Source: a virus
Direction: 5' to 3' (one strand)
Virus record (IMG/VR): IMGVR_UViG_3300025132_007963
Location: 124,001-188,000 of that record
DNA length: 64,000 nucleotides
Shown: positions 28,080 to 37,681 of the stretch, in pieces
Position numbering within the stretch: position 1 is the stretch's first letter
How the letters are laid out: each line of letters starts with the position of its first letter
Made by a program: the position numbers and the translations under genes
The notes under the pieces: model-generated
The model's database searches: none
The model's input: only the letters and a program-made list of their open reading frames with translations
Told to the model about the DNA's origin: nothing

Positions 28080-28990
28080 ATTTTAAGACCATCTAAAAAT
28101 TTCTTAATCAAGCTATCGAAACGATTTCTATCTAAGTCTTGTAAGTACTCTTCTTCCGAGTAATATCTTATGAATTCTTCACCAAAAAGTTTTGAAAATT
28201 CCGTCGACATAACTTTTGAATCTGCTTTTTTCTTCCATTTATTTAAAAATGATGGATTTTCTTTTCTTATGTAATTGTATTCACCAGGACCTAGTATTTT
28301 GCCGTGATTTGGGCAGAAAAGCACATCTTCAACTCTACCAGACCTAATTGATAGTTCTTTTATACCTAGAGTAGTAGAACAATGTGGACATTTCTTTAAA
28401 GTTTCTAAATCTTCATTAGACTTTTCTGTAACTCCTAAAGTTTGAAAACATCTACTTAGCTCATCATCAATGTTAAACATAAAGTGCTCAAAACTAATAA
28501 TGCAATCTCTATCTGGATTATAGACTTGTGATAATTCAAACAAAGAAGTCAAAAAGGTAGTCTTAAACCAATTAAAAACAGTGCTGTCTTCCACTCTTCT
28601 ATTATATCTTTTATCTCCATACTCACCCCATTTCTTTATCCATGTGTAATAAAACGAAACTGGGTTACGAAAAATATACAATAAAGGAGTTTCAGGATGA
28701 AAATTTTGATGATATACCACTCTCTTTAAGGGTGGTTTATTAAGAATAAGCCATTCAGTATTGGTAACATTTTTTTTAGGTAATAACTGTTCGTTATTTA
28801 CTTGAGATGACAAGAAAACTCCCTGAGACAGGTGCCTCTTAAGATCTCCTTTTGTGGTACCGCCTTGTGATGCAAAAGCTGATTCTTTTAATGCGACTAA
28901 TTTTTCATGACCATGTAACTTATGTAAAATAAGGTGAGAGCCTATGCCACCGCTGGCAGTTATTAATGCTGCTATTTTAGGAGCTGACAT
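28076..28990 (-). CDS. Sulfotransferase-like protein with inserted zinc ribbon
   Basis: The N-terminal ITASGGIGSHL (residues 10-20) and LLYIFRNPVSFYYTWI (103-118) match the two PAPS-binding motifs of sulfotransferases in place and spacing. A zinc-binding segment is inserted at residues 201-229 (CPHC and CPNH). I do not know this combination from characterised enzymes. SD AAGGGAT precedes the ATG. It may sulfate a second position of the glycan, using PAPS from the upstream CysC. Function is inferred from the motifs. Confidence 0.65.
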   Translation of the reverse strand: MSAPKIAALITASGGIGSHLILHKLHGHEKLVALKESAFASQGGTTKGDLKRHLSQGVFLSSQVNNEQLLPKKNVTNTEWLILNKPPLKRVVYHQNFHPETPLLYIFRNPVSFYYTWIKKWGEYGDKRYNRRVEDSTVFNWFKTTFLTSLFELSQVYNPDRDCIISFEHFMFNIDDELSRCFQTLGVTEKSNEDLETLKKCPHCSTTLGIKELSIRSGRVEDVLFCPNHGKILGPGEYNYIRKENPSFLNKWKKKADSKVMSTEFSKLFGEEFIRYYSEEEYLQDLDRNRFDSLIKKFLDGLKI

Positions 28991-29885
28991 TTTTTATCCC
29001 TTTTATTATTTTTATATACTCTTCGACTACATCATCATTTGTTTTTTCGTAAGTTAAAACTTTCTGTTTATATTTTTTATATTGCGAGACTATCTTTTTT
29101 ATCGCACTAATCATTTCTGGAAATGAATAATAACTAAGACCGTAGTTTTTACAGTAATCATTTATACTTCCACCCTCTTCATGATACACAACCGGGAGGC
29201 CGCAGGCTAGTCCCTCTAGCACATGGTTTGCGCCAGCCTCTTCTATCGATGCTGTTATATAGATATCATGCTTTGGTAACTCTATGGCTAACTCACTTGC
29301 ACTAATCGGCTCTATATGATTTTTAAAATTTATATTATCTGGTTTTCTTCCAACATATGTAAATTCAAAGTCATCTTGTTCATCTAACATTTCATAAAGA
29401 TGAAATCCTTTTTTTGGATTCATAGACCAGTGATGTGTTACCAGTTTAGGTTTATCTGAGACTGTTAAATCTTCAATTTTTGCATCGTGAAAAACACTCA
29501 TTGGACAATTATATATTACTTTGCAATTTTTACCCTCAAATCCAATATATTCTTTCGCCCAATCGCTTGGAAATATAAAAAAATTAGAATAATTTAAGGT
29601 TTGCTTAACAAGACTGGTTAATTCTGGTTTGCTGTGCGTGCCCAAATCTCCAACTCTTTGAATTATTTTGGTACTATTTTTTTGTTTATAGTTGATAAAG
29701 TGCTGATACCACTCTCCATGAGCATTTGGCCTAGGGTCGATGCAAAATATAACGTCTATGTTATCCTCTAGCCTAAAAACAACATCATAGCCTCTTTTTT
29801 TCAATGCATCAACCAGCTTATTAACGGTCTTTATACCACCGCCCCATGGGCCAATCTTAGGTTCTCTGTTAATGTAAATCTTCAT
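28977..29885 (-). CDS. GT-B glycosyltransferase (family 4-like)
   Basis: The C-terminal nucleotide-binding half is clear: ITASIEEAGANHVLEGLACG, then LPVVYHEEGGSINDYC, a GT4 E(x7)E-type motif. The N-terminal half has the acceptor domain with VDALKKRGYDVVFR. Length is 302 residues, short for GT4 enzymes. It overlaps the family 2 transferase gene by 17 bases. It adds a sugar to the cluster's glycan; the identity is unknown. Confidence 0.82.
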   Translation of the reverse strand: MKIYINREPKIGPWGGGIKTVNKLVDALKKRGYDVVFRLEDNIDVIFCIDPRPNAHGEWYQHFINYKQKNSTKIIQRVGDLGTHSKPELTSLVKQTLNYSNFFIFPSDWAKEYIGFEGKNCKVIYNCPMSVFHDAKIEDLTVSDKPKLVTHHWSMNPKKGFHLYEMLDEQDDFEFTYVGRKPDNINFKNHIEPISASELAIELPKHDIYITASIEEAGANHVLEGLACGLPVVYHEEGGSINDYCKNYGLSYYSFPEMISAIKKIVSQYKKYKQKVLTYEKTNDDVVEEYIKIIKGIKNVSS

Positions 29886-30795
29886 ATATCTCTGATTCTT
29901 TGGCCTTTATCCAATTACCAGACATATCAATCGGTAATCTCCAATCAATGCTCTTGGCAATTTCTTCTATGTGTATTGGGCTTTCTCTATCAAACCACTC
30001 TTCTGGTAGATTTTCATAATCGATAATTTCATAGTACTTAACGCCATCACTAGGTGGCTTATACGTGCCAAAACGACGTGATTTTCTAACACGTGCATTC
30101 GAACCATCTTCATGAAATATCCCTATTGAAACGGGTATTGTTGGTGCAGAATAAAATATTCTCTTATTTTTAGTTAAGATTATATTTGCAACTTTTTCTA
30201 GCATCTTTGTTTCAGAATCTTTGCCACCTTCATGTGCATAATTGTCAACATCCCATGGGTAAATCATATCCATAGTTTTTTTAGACACCATACAATTCAT
30301 TGCACCCATTATTGGGTTTCTTTGGTAATGATACAAAAACTTAAAATTGTTCTCACCTAGAGTATTAGAATAATTTCCTTGATTGTTTCTAACTCTTCTT
30401 TGTGCATCAAATGAAATACAGCCGGTTGTGTCTTCATAAAACTGTAAAAAATTTACGTATTCCTGAAGCCATTTTCCCCTGACAACAAACTGTACATCAG
30501 CTGGTATTGATGCTATAAACTCACCAGTTGCATTTTCAGATATGATATTTAGAGCCTTAGCATATTCGTTGGGTGGGTCTCTCTCTATTTGACGAAATAC
30601 AGTGTGTCCTCTGCTCTCTAAGTTTTCTAAATACTCGGTTGTACCATCTTCAACAGAAGCGTTATCAACAACGATTATTTCCTTATTATTATAATCTTCT
30701 GTACACAAAAGAAATGATTCTACACAACTCTTTAGATAAAAAAGCCTATTACAATTTACAAAACCAAATGTAACTTTTGGCAGCTCGTCCGACAT
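29869..30795 (-). CDS. Family 2 glycosyltransferase
   Basis: VTFGFVNCNRLFYLKSCVES and IIVVDNASVEDGT open a GT-A domain, and ASIPADVQFV supplies the DXD-like acidic site. The 308-residue length leaves an extra C-terminal region of about 60 residues without a known match. SD AGGAG lies 8 bases before the ATG, an unusually good site in this overlapping cluster, after a 46-base gap downstream of WecB. It is part of the glycan cluster. Confidence 0.85.
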   Translation of the reverse strand: MSDELPKVTFGFVNCNRLFYLKSCVESFLLCTEDYNNKEIIVVDNASVEDGTTEYLENLESRGHTVFRQIERDPPNEYAKALNIISENATGEFIASIPADVQFVVRGKWLQEYVNFLQFYEDTTGCISFDAQRRVRNNQGNYSNTLGENNFKFLYHYQRNPIMGAMNCMVSKKTMDMIYPWDVDNYAHEGGKDSETKMLEKVANIILTKNKRIFYSAPTIPVSIGIFHEDGSNARVRKSRRFGTYKPPSDGVKYYEIIDYENLPEEWFDRESPIHIEEIAKSIDWRLPIDMSGNWIKAKESEIYEDLH

Positions 30796-30841
30796 TATTG
30801 TTCTCCTAATATATTAATTTAATGGATTATTGAAGCGTGTG

Positions 30842-31918
30842 CTAGATAATCCCTTTTATTATCCTTGCAATTCTTTCACCTGATTTGCCATCCCACAATT
30901 TTGGTTTTGCAAAAGGTATGTCTCTATTAGCATTTAAGGATGTGATACTTCTCTTTATATCTGCATACGTGTCAACCAACCTGTTTGATCCCTCCGAGAT
31001 CGTAGAAGGCCTTTCTGTATTTTTACGAAGCGTTAAGCATGGAACGCCCAAAGCAGTAGTCTCTTCTTGTACACCGCCCGAATCTGTTACAACAACATAG
31101 CTATTTTTCATCAATGACACAAACTCAAAATAACCAACTGGCTCTAGAATGTTTATGTTGTCTAAGTTCTCCAATTTTTCTAGTAGTTTAAATTTACCAA
31201 AATTGTTTTTTGTTCTTGGGTGCATGGGAAAATAGACTTTTTTATCGATGCCTTCACATATCCGTACAATTTTATTTAGACCTTCCAGATTATCAACGTT
31301 AGAAGGTCTATGAAGAGTTAATAGCACATACTCTTCATCTAAAGCCTTGTTTGGTATTTTTTTAGAAATCGTATAGAGAGAATCGATCATTGTATTTCCA
31401 ACAAAGAAAATACTAGATTTTTCTTGCCCTTCATTAAGAAGGTTTTTAACAGCTGAACCTTCAGTTACAAAGTGATAATCACTAATTGTGTCAACAATTG
31501 TTCTATTTATCTCTTCTGGCATTGTTCTATCAAAACTTCTCAGACCAGCTTCAACATGAGCAACTTTTATCCCCAGCTTAACTGCTGCTAGTGCAGCTCC
31601 TAAAGTTGAATTAACGTCACCGTAAACTAAAAGCAAATCAACATTTTTATTCATTAGGTATTTTTCAATACCAGTTATAACTTCTGCGACCTGGGCACCT
31701 TGAAATTTAGAGGACTTAATCTTAAGATTGATGTCTGGCCTAGGCATATCCAATGCTTCAAAAAATATACTTGATAGATTTTTATCGTAGTGTTGACCAG
31801 TGTGAATTAAAATTTGCTTAACATCGTCACCCATTAAGCTTTCTACTCCTTTTAGAACAGGAGCACATTTAACAAAATTTGGCCTGGCACCAACAACGTG
31901 AACTATGTTTTTAGTCAT
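30842..31918 (-). CDS. wecB: UDP-N-acetylglucosamine 2-epimerase (WecB type)
   Basis: Converts UDP-GlcNAc to UDP-ManNAc in its family. Motifs seen: GARPNFVK, HTGQHYDKNLS, HVEAGLRSFDRTMPEE, HPRT and the UDP-binding TDSGGVQEE with GVPCLTLR. The length (358) is typical of the non-hydrolysing form. It may feed the NeuB branch or make a ManNAc-derived residue. The ATG overlaps the stop of the formyltransferase gene by 8 bases. Confidence 0.93.
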   Translation of the reverse strand: MTKNIVHVVGARPNFVKCAPVLKGVESLMGDDVKQILIHTGQHYDKNLSSIFFEALDMPRPDINLKIKSSKFQGAQVAEVITGIEKYLMNKNVDLLLVYGDVNSTLGAALAAVKLGIKVAHVEAGLRSFDRTMPEEINRTIVDTISDYHFVTEGSAVKNLLNEGQEKSSIFFVGNTMIDSLYTISKKIPNKALDEEYVLLTLHRPSNVDNLEGLNKIVRICEGIDKKVYFPMHPRTKNNFGKFKLLEKLENLDNINILEPVGYFEFVSLMKNSYVVVTDSGGVQEETTALGVPCLTLRKNTERPSTISEGSNRLVDTYADIKRSITSLNANRDIPFAKPKLWDGKSGERIARIIKGII

Positions 31919-32882
31919 GTAGTATATTATCTCCCGGCTGTAGTCCTATAGTTTGCGCCCAATCATCAGCCCACACTTCAGGAGAATTACCAAAAGACAC
32001 CCTCCTAATCCACAGTGAGCTTCGGCCTGATTGTACTAACAAACCTTTGCCGTTTACAGACCATATCTTACCATCGTCTGCAATTGAATTAAAGACCGGA
32101 CTGGCATCAAAACTTAGAGATGTTTCCCATATATGAAGTTTGCCAAATTTTGTATTCAAAAAAGCACCAGGATATGGATGAGTTAATGCCCTAACGTAGT
32201 CATTAACTTTGGTTGAGCCCCAGTTTAAAAAAACTTCTCCGTCTTCTGGTTTCCTTTTGTGATATCTTGTAGCGTACTCGCTGTTTTGTTCTTTGGGTGT
32301 AATGTGATTTAGTGCAATTTTTGGAATTGTTCTTTTTAACATTTCAACAGAAGTTTGATTTACTTTTAAATATGCAGTTCTAATATCATCTCTAGGTTCT
32401 ATATCAAATGGTTCAAAATCTAAGATAGCGCCCGTATCGGTTTTTGCCTCCATCACAAAAAGACTATTTCCCCAGGGTACAGTTTTTCCTTCGCTTTCAA
32501 TTATTTTCCAATTAATAATTGCGGCTCCTCTGCCAACTGGAAGGGGAGATGGATGAATGCCAATGCAATATTTTTTTGGTATTTCTAAAATACGAGGTTT
32601 GAAAATTTGAGACCAACCACACTGTAAAATGATATCTGGATCTTTATCTTTTATCCAGTTCATTTCAAAATTGATATCATCGGTGTTAGCAACAATAAAC
32701 TCGCCGTTCAGATCTTTTAGACTATCATAGTTTGATTTTGTTGCTCCCTTTTTAGGACAAAGGGACATTATTCCTGTGATTTCGCATACATCTTTGATTG
32801 CATGAATAGCATGCCTAGCTAAAGGCGTACACCCTATCACAACAACTTTTAAGTTTGGGAGGTCATAATTTTGTTTGCCCAT
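31911..32882 (-). CDS. Formyltransferase of the ArnA/methionyl-tRNA formyltransferase family
   Basis: Carries GIHPSPLPVGRGAAIINW (residues about 106-123), the folate-binding loop with catalytic His, and EAKTDTGAIL with the catalytic Asp; NYDxxK-like DYVRALTHPYPGAF matches the C-terminal subdomain of sugar formyltransferases. It should formylate an amino sugar nucleotide. It is the second formyltransferase of the cluster. It overlaps the SGNH hydrolase gene by 34 bases. Confidence 0.87.
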   Translation of the reverse strand: MGKQNYDLPNLKVVVIGCTPLARHAIHAIKDVCEITGIMSLCPKKGATKSNYDSLKDLNGEFIVANTDDINFEMNWIKDKDPDIILQCGWSQIFKPRILEIPKKYCIGIHPSPLPVGRGAAIINWKIIESEGKTVPWGNSLFVMEAKTDTGAILDFEPFDIEPRDDIRTAYLKVNQTSVEMLKRTIPKIALNHITPKEQNSEYATRYHKRKPEDGEVFLNWGSTKVNDYVRALTHPYPGAFLNTKFGKLHIWETSLSFDASPVFNSIADDGKIWSVNGKGLLVQSGRSSLWIRRVSFGNSPEVWADDWAQTIGLQPGDNILHD

Positions 32883-33406
32883 CGATTTGCTATCTCCTTG
32901 TGGCCAGCGTTTGTAAAATGCACTCCGTCAACATAATGTTCTTCGACGCCAGACATATCACAAATATCTAAATTTAGTTCTACAGATAGCTTCATAATAA
33001 CATCATTATAAACTTTTATCAAGTTAGAATTTTTAAAATAAAGTGGTGTTAAGCCTAATTTTGGCAAAGTTGAAATAATGATATGCAACCCATGTATCCT
33101 GCAGATATCTATAATTTGCCTTAAGTTATCTTCATAGATTTCTGGTGGAGTTGCTTTTTGCGTGTCGTTTGTTCCAATCATCAAGAATGCTATTTTTGCT
33201 GCCTTGTGAGCAGAGCACGCACCCCAGGTTCTTTTTAACAAGTGCACACTAGTTTCACCACTAATTCCATAATTGTGACAAATATAAATCTCTCCAGTTT
33301 TCTCTTTCATTATCTTAGATAATTCAATAGTAGGAGATCGATCGTATTCATCTCTAGCTCCATAAGTAATTGAGTCGCCCAAGCAAACTATCTCATTCCA
33401 AATCAA
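32849..33406 (-). CDS. SGNH/GDSL hydrolase-like esterase
   Basis: All four blocks of the family can be seen: GDSITYG with the nucleophile Ser, the GISG turn, GTND with Asn, and DGVHFT with the Asp-His pair. Such enzymes remove or transfer O-acyl groups on glycans. Without a signal peptide it should act in the cytoplasm. The start is TTG, overlapping the upstream TGA (TTGA). 185 residues is typical. Confidence 0.85.
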   Translation of the reverse strand: MIWNEIVCLGDSITYGARDEYDRSPTIELSKIMKEKTGEIYICHNYGISGETSVHLLKRTWGACSAHKAAKIAFLMIGTNDTQKATPPEIYEDNLRQIIDICRIHGLHIIISTLPKLGLTPLYFKNSNLIKVYNDVIMKLSVELNLDICDMSGVEEHYVDGVHFTNAGHKEIANRWANKIMTSQT

Positions 33407-34437
33407 TTTTCTGTCTCACTTTCATTTAGTGTTTCATTTACCAGATCCAATATAACATCATTCATGTCTTTAATGCACATGATGTCTTTATATCTTGTAA
33501 CCAGATTACCATCAACTATTCTGTATTTTGCTACATCATGATAACTATAGTTTATCATCACTGGATATAGACGGCCTTGCACAGGAGTTGGTATACTTCT
33601 ATAGTCTTCCTTGCTAAAATTTCTTTCATATGACGCGTTTATTTTTTCTAGTGTCATATAATAATTGGCCGGCCTACTCTTGGTCAAGTACACAACATCT
33701 TGTTCTTGGGTGCTTACAACACACGTTAGATTATCGTAATCAAAAAGATCTCTTACTCTAGTTGTAATGTTGCCTAGTTTCTCTACGTAATCATTTCTGA
33801 CAAAGATTAAGTTTGAACCAGTACAAGCTACAATTTGATACCCCTTGTTATTTCCCAACTCAACCATTGGCTTAATACCAGCACCACCAGATAGATAAGG
33901 TTTTATTTCATCAATGTAATCTATGTTTGGTGGCACAGTTTGATTGTATTCAATGCAAACACATTTTGGTTTAAATTCTTTAATTGTATCCCATACGTAA
34001 TAATCATTACCATCTACGTCAATAGACAAAAAATCAAAATCTTTACTAACGGTAAATCTATAAGCTTGTTCGGCTTTTTCACTTGTCATGAGTAGAAGCT
34101 CATCAAAAGAAACACCTCCTTCCTCATCCCCTGAGCGTTCGGGGTACGGACTAACAAATGCATTAATACAAATAATTTTATTTTGTTTGTTGTCAGTAAA
34201 AGAGTTTGCCAGCTCACTTAGTTTTGCAAACTGTTCTTGATTATTTTCAATTAATATTGCGTTCCAGTTGTTCTCTGCCCACAAAAAATAAGTGTTAGAA
34301 TTCCAAACTCCATCAGCGGCGCCGAATTCTACACACGTACCATGTTCTATTTCTAGTCTTCGAAATATCTCAGATAGTATTCCATTCTCTCCATCTGCAG
34401 ATGTTTTATTATGTTTATAATCATTTAAATTGTCCAT
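33403..34437 (-). CDS. FkbM-like methyltransferase
   Basis: The SAM-binding motif is GTCVEFGAADG (residues 33-43), followed by LIENN (motif II) and FLSIDVDGNDYYVW (motif III/IV), as in FkbM-type O-methyltransferases. The 344-residue length includes about 120 C-terminal residues of unknown role. It likely methylates a sugar hydroxyl of the glycan. It abuts the epimerase gene by one base. Confidence 0.75.
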   Translation of the reverse strand: MDNLNDYKHNKTSADGENGILSEIFRRLEIEHGTCVEFGAADGVWNSNTYFLWAENNWNAILIENNQEQFAKLSELANSFTDNKQNKIICINAFVSPYPERSGDEEGGVSFDELLLMTSEKAEQAYRFTVSKDFDFLSIDVDGNDYYVWDTIKEFKPKCVCIEYNQTVPPNIDYIDEIKPYLSGGAGIKPMVELGNNKGYQIVACTGSNLIFVRNDYVEKLGNITTRVRDLFDYDNLTCVVSTQEQDVVYLTKSRPANYYMTLEKINASYERNFSKEDYRSIPTPVQGRLYPVMINYSYHDVAKYRIVDGNLVTRYKDIMCIKDMNDVILDLVNETLNESETEN

Positions 34438-35385
34438 CTAGATCTTGTAATACTCCTTCATCCATTGTACGGTTTCCCAGACACCCTCTTCCAGGGTTAC
34501 TGTATCTTTGTGATCTAGATCTTTAACAGATTTTGAATTATCAACTAGTTTGTGTTTTGTTGTTAATATTTCACTATGCTTCTTATATGTAACAAGGCTT
34601 GGATCTGCTTTAGTATACTTCACAAGCAGCTCTGCTAAATGCTCAATAGTATGTTCTGACTTAGAAGCAATATTGTATATTTCACCATCAATAAAGTTAT
34701 CTGCTATATTTGCAAGAGTTCTCACGCTATCATATATATACGTGCTTGTTCTAGAGTGGCCTTTATAGACAGTTATTGGCTTGCCGTTTAGCAAATTATA
34801 AGTGAACAAACAATTAACACTTCTAAAAGGGTGATACCACTCTCCAGGACCGTAAGTATTAAAGAATCTAACCAGCACTGTTTCTGTATTAAATTGTTCT
34901 CTGGAGTTATATACCTGCATTTCGTTAACTCTTTTGCTCATAGCATAATCATTCATTTGCGGAATTGGAGTTTTATCTAGTACATCCTCATACATAACAC
35001 CCTCGTAGTCTCCATACACCTCAGAGGAGGAGCAATGCACTAGTTTAAATCCATGCTTCTCTTGTAGCTTGATAATGTTTTTCATTCCAATCGCATTAGA
35101 CTTCCAGACTTTTTCGTAAAAGTGTTCACCATTCCATCTACCAAATTCAGCAGCGCAATTATAAACTAAGTCTGGCTTAACGTATTCAACAACTTGTTGT
35201 ATTTGTCTAAATTCGCCTATGTCACATCTAAAGTAATCATCATCTTTGATTTTACCCATGCCGTGGCCGTAATTTCTACTTGTATGGAATAAATCTACGC
35301 CAAACACTTTATGGCCTCTAATCTGGAGTATCTCTTCTAATTTACTGCCAATAACACCTTGAACGCCTGTTACTAAAATTTTCAT
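34438..35385 (-). CDS. NAD-dependent epimerase/dehydratase, sugar nucleotide type
   Basis: TGVQGVIG (residues 6-13) is the NAD loop, HCSSSEVYGDY holds the catalytic Ser, and YAMSK the Tyr-Lys pair. The YGPGEWYHPFRSV segment is typical of dehydratases acting on GDP- or dTDP-sugars. 315 residues, complete. It overlaps the carbamoyltransferase gene by 4 bases. The exact sugar is unknown. Confidence 0.88.
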   Translation of the reverse strand: MKILVTGVQGVIGSKLEEILQIRGHKVFGVDLFHTSRNYGHGMGKIKDDDYFRCDIGEFRQIQQVVEYVKPDLVYNCAAEFGRWNGEHFYEKVWKSNAIGMKNIIKLQEKHGFKLVHCSSSEVYGDYEGVMYEDVLDKTPIPQMNDYAMSKRVNEMQVYNSREQFNTETVLVRFFNTYGPGEWYHPFRSVNCLFTYNLLNGKPITVYKGHSRTSTYIYDSVRTLANIADNFIDGEIYNIASKSEHTIEHLAELLVKYTKADPSLVTYKKHSEILTTKHKLVDNSKSVKDLDHKDTVTLEEGVWETVQWMKEYYKI

Positions 35386-37016
35386 TTGCTTTTCCTCTCA
35401 ACTAGTATGCCATGCTCATAAAAATAAAGAAAGTCAATTTCAGTGCCCAGATAACAGTTTATGGCATGTTCTGGTGTTTCACAAATTGGCTCTCTATCAT
35501 TAAAGCTGGTATTAAGTAGTATTGGCACTCCGCTCTTTTGTTGCCATAATTTAATAAAATTGTAGTACCAATTATTGTCGTTTTCCGTAACCGTTTGTAG
35601 TCTAGCAGTTCCATCAAAATGTACAACTGCAGGCACTTCTTTCTTTTTGTCCTCTTTAAAATGCAAAACAAAACTCATGTAAGGACTATCTTGATCAACA
35701 ACAAACCACTTACTAGCTTCATCTCTCAAAATTGAAGGAGCAAAAGGCCGGAACCATTGCCTGTGCTTTACCTTTTCATTAATCAAGTCTTTCATATTAG
35801 CATTTCTAGGATCTGCCAGAATGCTTCTATTGCCTAACGCCCGTCTTCCGCTTTCTGAACCACCGCCAAAAACTGCCACTATTTTTTGATCCGCCAGCAA
35901 ATCAACAACTTCTTCATTGGTAGAGGCGGTTGCAACAATCTTATCATCATATTGTTCTATTGTACTTTGAATAACTTTTTTTGTGGTCCTTGTTTTGCTT
36001 CCTAGGTATGGAGTAAAGTTATCCTCCCACTGAATTCTAGGGTTGTCCAATATATGGTGATGTAAATATTGTGCTGCACCGATGGTTAAGCCTCCATCAT
36101 GTGGTGTGGGAGTTACATAGATATTTTTATCTGGAAACCATTTCAGTACTTTTCCCATGACAACAGAATTAAGAGAAACACCGCCTGCAAAGCATATGTT
36201 TTCGTAGTTGTTTGAATCGATGAATATACTTAGCAAATCTCTCATATAGGTTTCTGTCGCTTTTTGTAATCCAGCTGCAAGATCAAACTTTTCTTGATCT
36301 CCTCTATCTGCAATATCAGTCCACCTTCCAAGATACGGATGTCTAGGATCTGTGCCAACATAAGCACCGCGAGGTTGGCCTGGTGGCTTAAACGAAACAG
36401 CTGCAGAATCAAGGCTGAGCATTCTATGAAAATCTTTATAATATTTATCCGGATCTCCCATAGCTGCCATAGCCATTACCGTACCTGCCTGATGGCCTCT
36501 TGGCCAGCCAGATTGCAACCTGAACACGTATCTGGTAACACGTGTCCAAACGCCACCAATGTTAACATCGCTAATTGGAGTTACCAACAATGGCTCTACT
36601 TTATTTTTGTTTCCTTTCCAAATAGTAAAAGCGGTAATTAAGCCACTTTCACTCTCGAAGCCGCCGCCATCCATGGTAAAAATTAAAGCATTATCAAAGT
36701 TACTAGAGAAAAAAGCATTTGCTGCATGGCATTGGTGATGCCCTAAAACATGAATTTCTCCACCATTACCTTTTACAATGTCTCTCATTTTTTCTAGAGA
36801 CTTAGGGTGGTTTTCTAGTTTTTTAAATGAATAGTTTGTAGCAAAGTGTTTTATATCTTTAAACTGCTTATATTCATCAAACAAAAACTGTATACCATCT
36901 CCTGCTGGTTCTTTTTCTCTGATATACCTTTCATATTCCGCATGTACAACGGGTTTACCATCGTTTAATACACAAAAAGAACAATCATGACCGGACCATG
37001 CGCTAGCTATTTTCAT
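35382..37016 (-). CDS. Carbamoyltransferase, NodU/TobZ family
   Basis: Transfers a carbamoyl group from carbamoyl phosphate to a sugar hydroxyl. MKIASAWSGHDCSF and the metal-binding LGHHQCHAANAFF are diagnostic, as is ESGRRALGNRSILADPR and the late VPILLNTSFNDREPI. The length of 544 residues is normal. The ORF can open at a GTG three codons earlier, but the ATG at 37016 has AAGG 8 bases upstream and follows the cupin stop directly. It adds another decoration to the surface glycan. Confidence 0.93.
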   Translation of the reverse strand: MKIASAWSGHDCSFCVLNDGKPVVHAEYERYIREKEPAGDGIQFLFDEYKQFKDIKHFATNYSFKKLENHPKSLEKMRDIVKGNGGEIHVLGHHQCHAANAFFSSNFDNALIFTMDGGGFESESGLITAFTIWKGNKNKVEPLLVTPISDVNIGGVWTRVTRYVFRLQSGWPRGHQAGTVMAMAAMGDPDKYYKDFHRMLSLDSAAVSFKPPGQPRGAYVGTDPRHPYLGRWTDIADRGDQEKFDLAAGLQKATETYMRDLLSIFIDSNNYENICFAGGVSLNSVVMGKVLKWFPDKNIYVTPTPHDGGLTIGAAQYLHHHILDNPRIQWEDNFTPYLGSKTRTTKKVIQSTIEQYDDKIVATASTNEEVVDLLADQKIVAVFGGGSESGRRALGNRSILADPRNANMKDLINEKVKHRQWFRPFAPSILRDEASKWFVVDQDSPYMSFVLHFKEDKKKEVPAVVHFDGTARLQTVTENDNNWYYNFIKLWQQKSGVPILLNTSFNDREPICETPEHAINCYLGTEIDFLYFYEHGILVERKSK

Positions 37017-37017
37017 T

Positions 37018-37377
37018 TTAATCACCTTTTATAATTCTGTAAGAATCGCTGTCGAAATGTTGTGTTGAAAATTCAAACAACTCTGTATTTTCTAAAGCAA
37101 TTACCCTGTGTCTAAGTCCAATGTAAACATGAAAACTGTCACCTGGGTTTAGTGTAACTTCTTTTGCTGTATTTATATCGTCGTCATCAGAGTACAGCAC
37201 TCTGACTTTTCCAGATTGTATATAAAATACCTCATCTTTTATTTTGTGGAAATGCCATGAACATTTTTTTCCTTTATGAAAAAAAAGTAATTTACCACAG
37301 TATTTGTCGTTATTCACAATCCATTTTTCATATCCCCATCCTTTAGGGACATGTTTAATTTGCGAAGAAGTCAACAT
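37018..37377 (-). CDS. Cupin-domain protein, sugar-phosphate isomerase type
   Basis: A single cupin barrel of 119 residues: GYEKWIVN, the metal motif SWHFHKIKDEVFYI (HxH and Glu) and LNPGDSFHVYIGLRHRV. Similar stand-alone cupins match the type II mannose-6-phosphate isomerase domain. It may isomerise a sugar precursor or bind sugar phosphate. It overlaps the HAD-like gene by 23 bases. Confidence 0.82.
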   Translation of the reverse strand: MLTSSQIKHVPKGWGYEKWIVNNDKYCGKLLFFHKGKKCSWHFHKIKDEVFYIQSGKVRVLYSDDDDINTAKEVTLNPGDSFHVYIGLRHRVIALENTELFEFSTQHFDSDSYRIIKGD

Positions 37378-37681
37378 CTTTCATTCCCTTATCATCAATA
37401 AATATGTCAGCGTCTGGCTTGCCCATAAACAATTGATGATATTTCACTCCCCATTCCTGTAGTTGGTTTTCAGTAAAAGTATACAAACATTTATATGCGC
37501 CCAGTTGATCATTTCCAGTCCTACCCATGCCTCTAGCAGTTAACAAAAGTATTGTGTGGCCCTCATCGTACAGTTTATTTACCACATCTATTCTTTCTTT
37601 TACTGGCGTTGAATCTTTATAATCACCGCTATCTGGATAGTGAGAACAAATTGTACCATCAATATCAAAACAATATATCAT
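37355..37681 (-). CDS. Small HAD-superfamily phosphatase-like protein
   Basis: FDIDGTIC (residues 5-12) is HAD motif I with the nucleophile Asp, LLLTARGMG is motif II, and GKPDADIFIDD holds motifs III and IV. At 108 residues it is a cap-less capsule-synthesis HAD phosphatase. It sits beside an HldE-like kinase and nucleotidyltransferase, so it could supply the phosphatase step between kinase and nucleotidyl transfer in a heptose-type pathway (GmhB analogue); that is inference. Confidence 0.83.
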   Translation of the reverse strand: MIYCFDIDGTICSHYPDSGDYKDSTPVKERIDVVNKLYDEGHTILLLTARGMGRTGNDQLGAYKCLYTFTENQLQEWGVKYHQLFMGKPDADIFIDDKGMKDVDFFAN

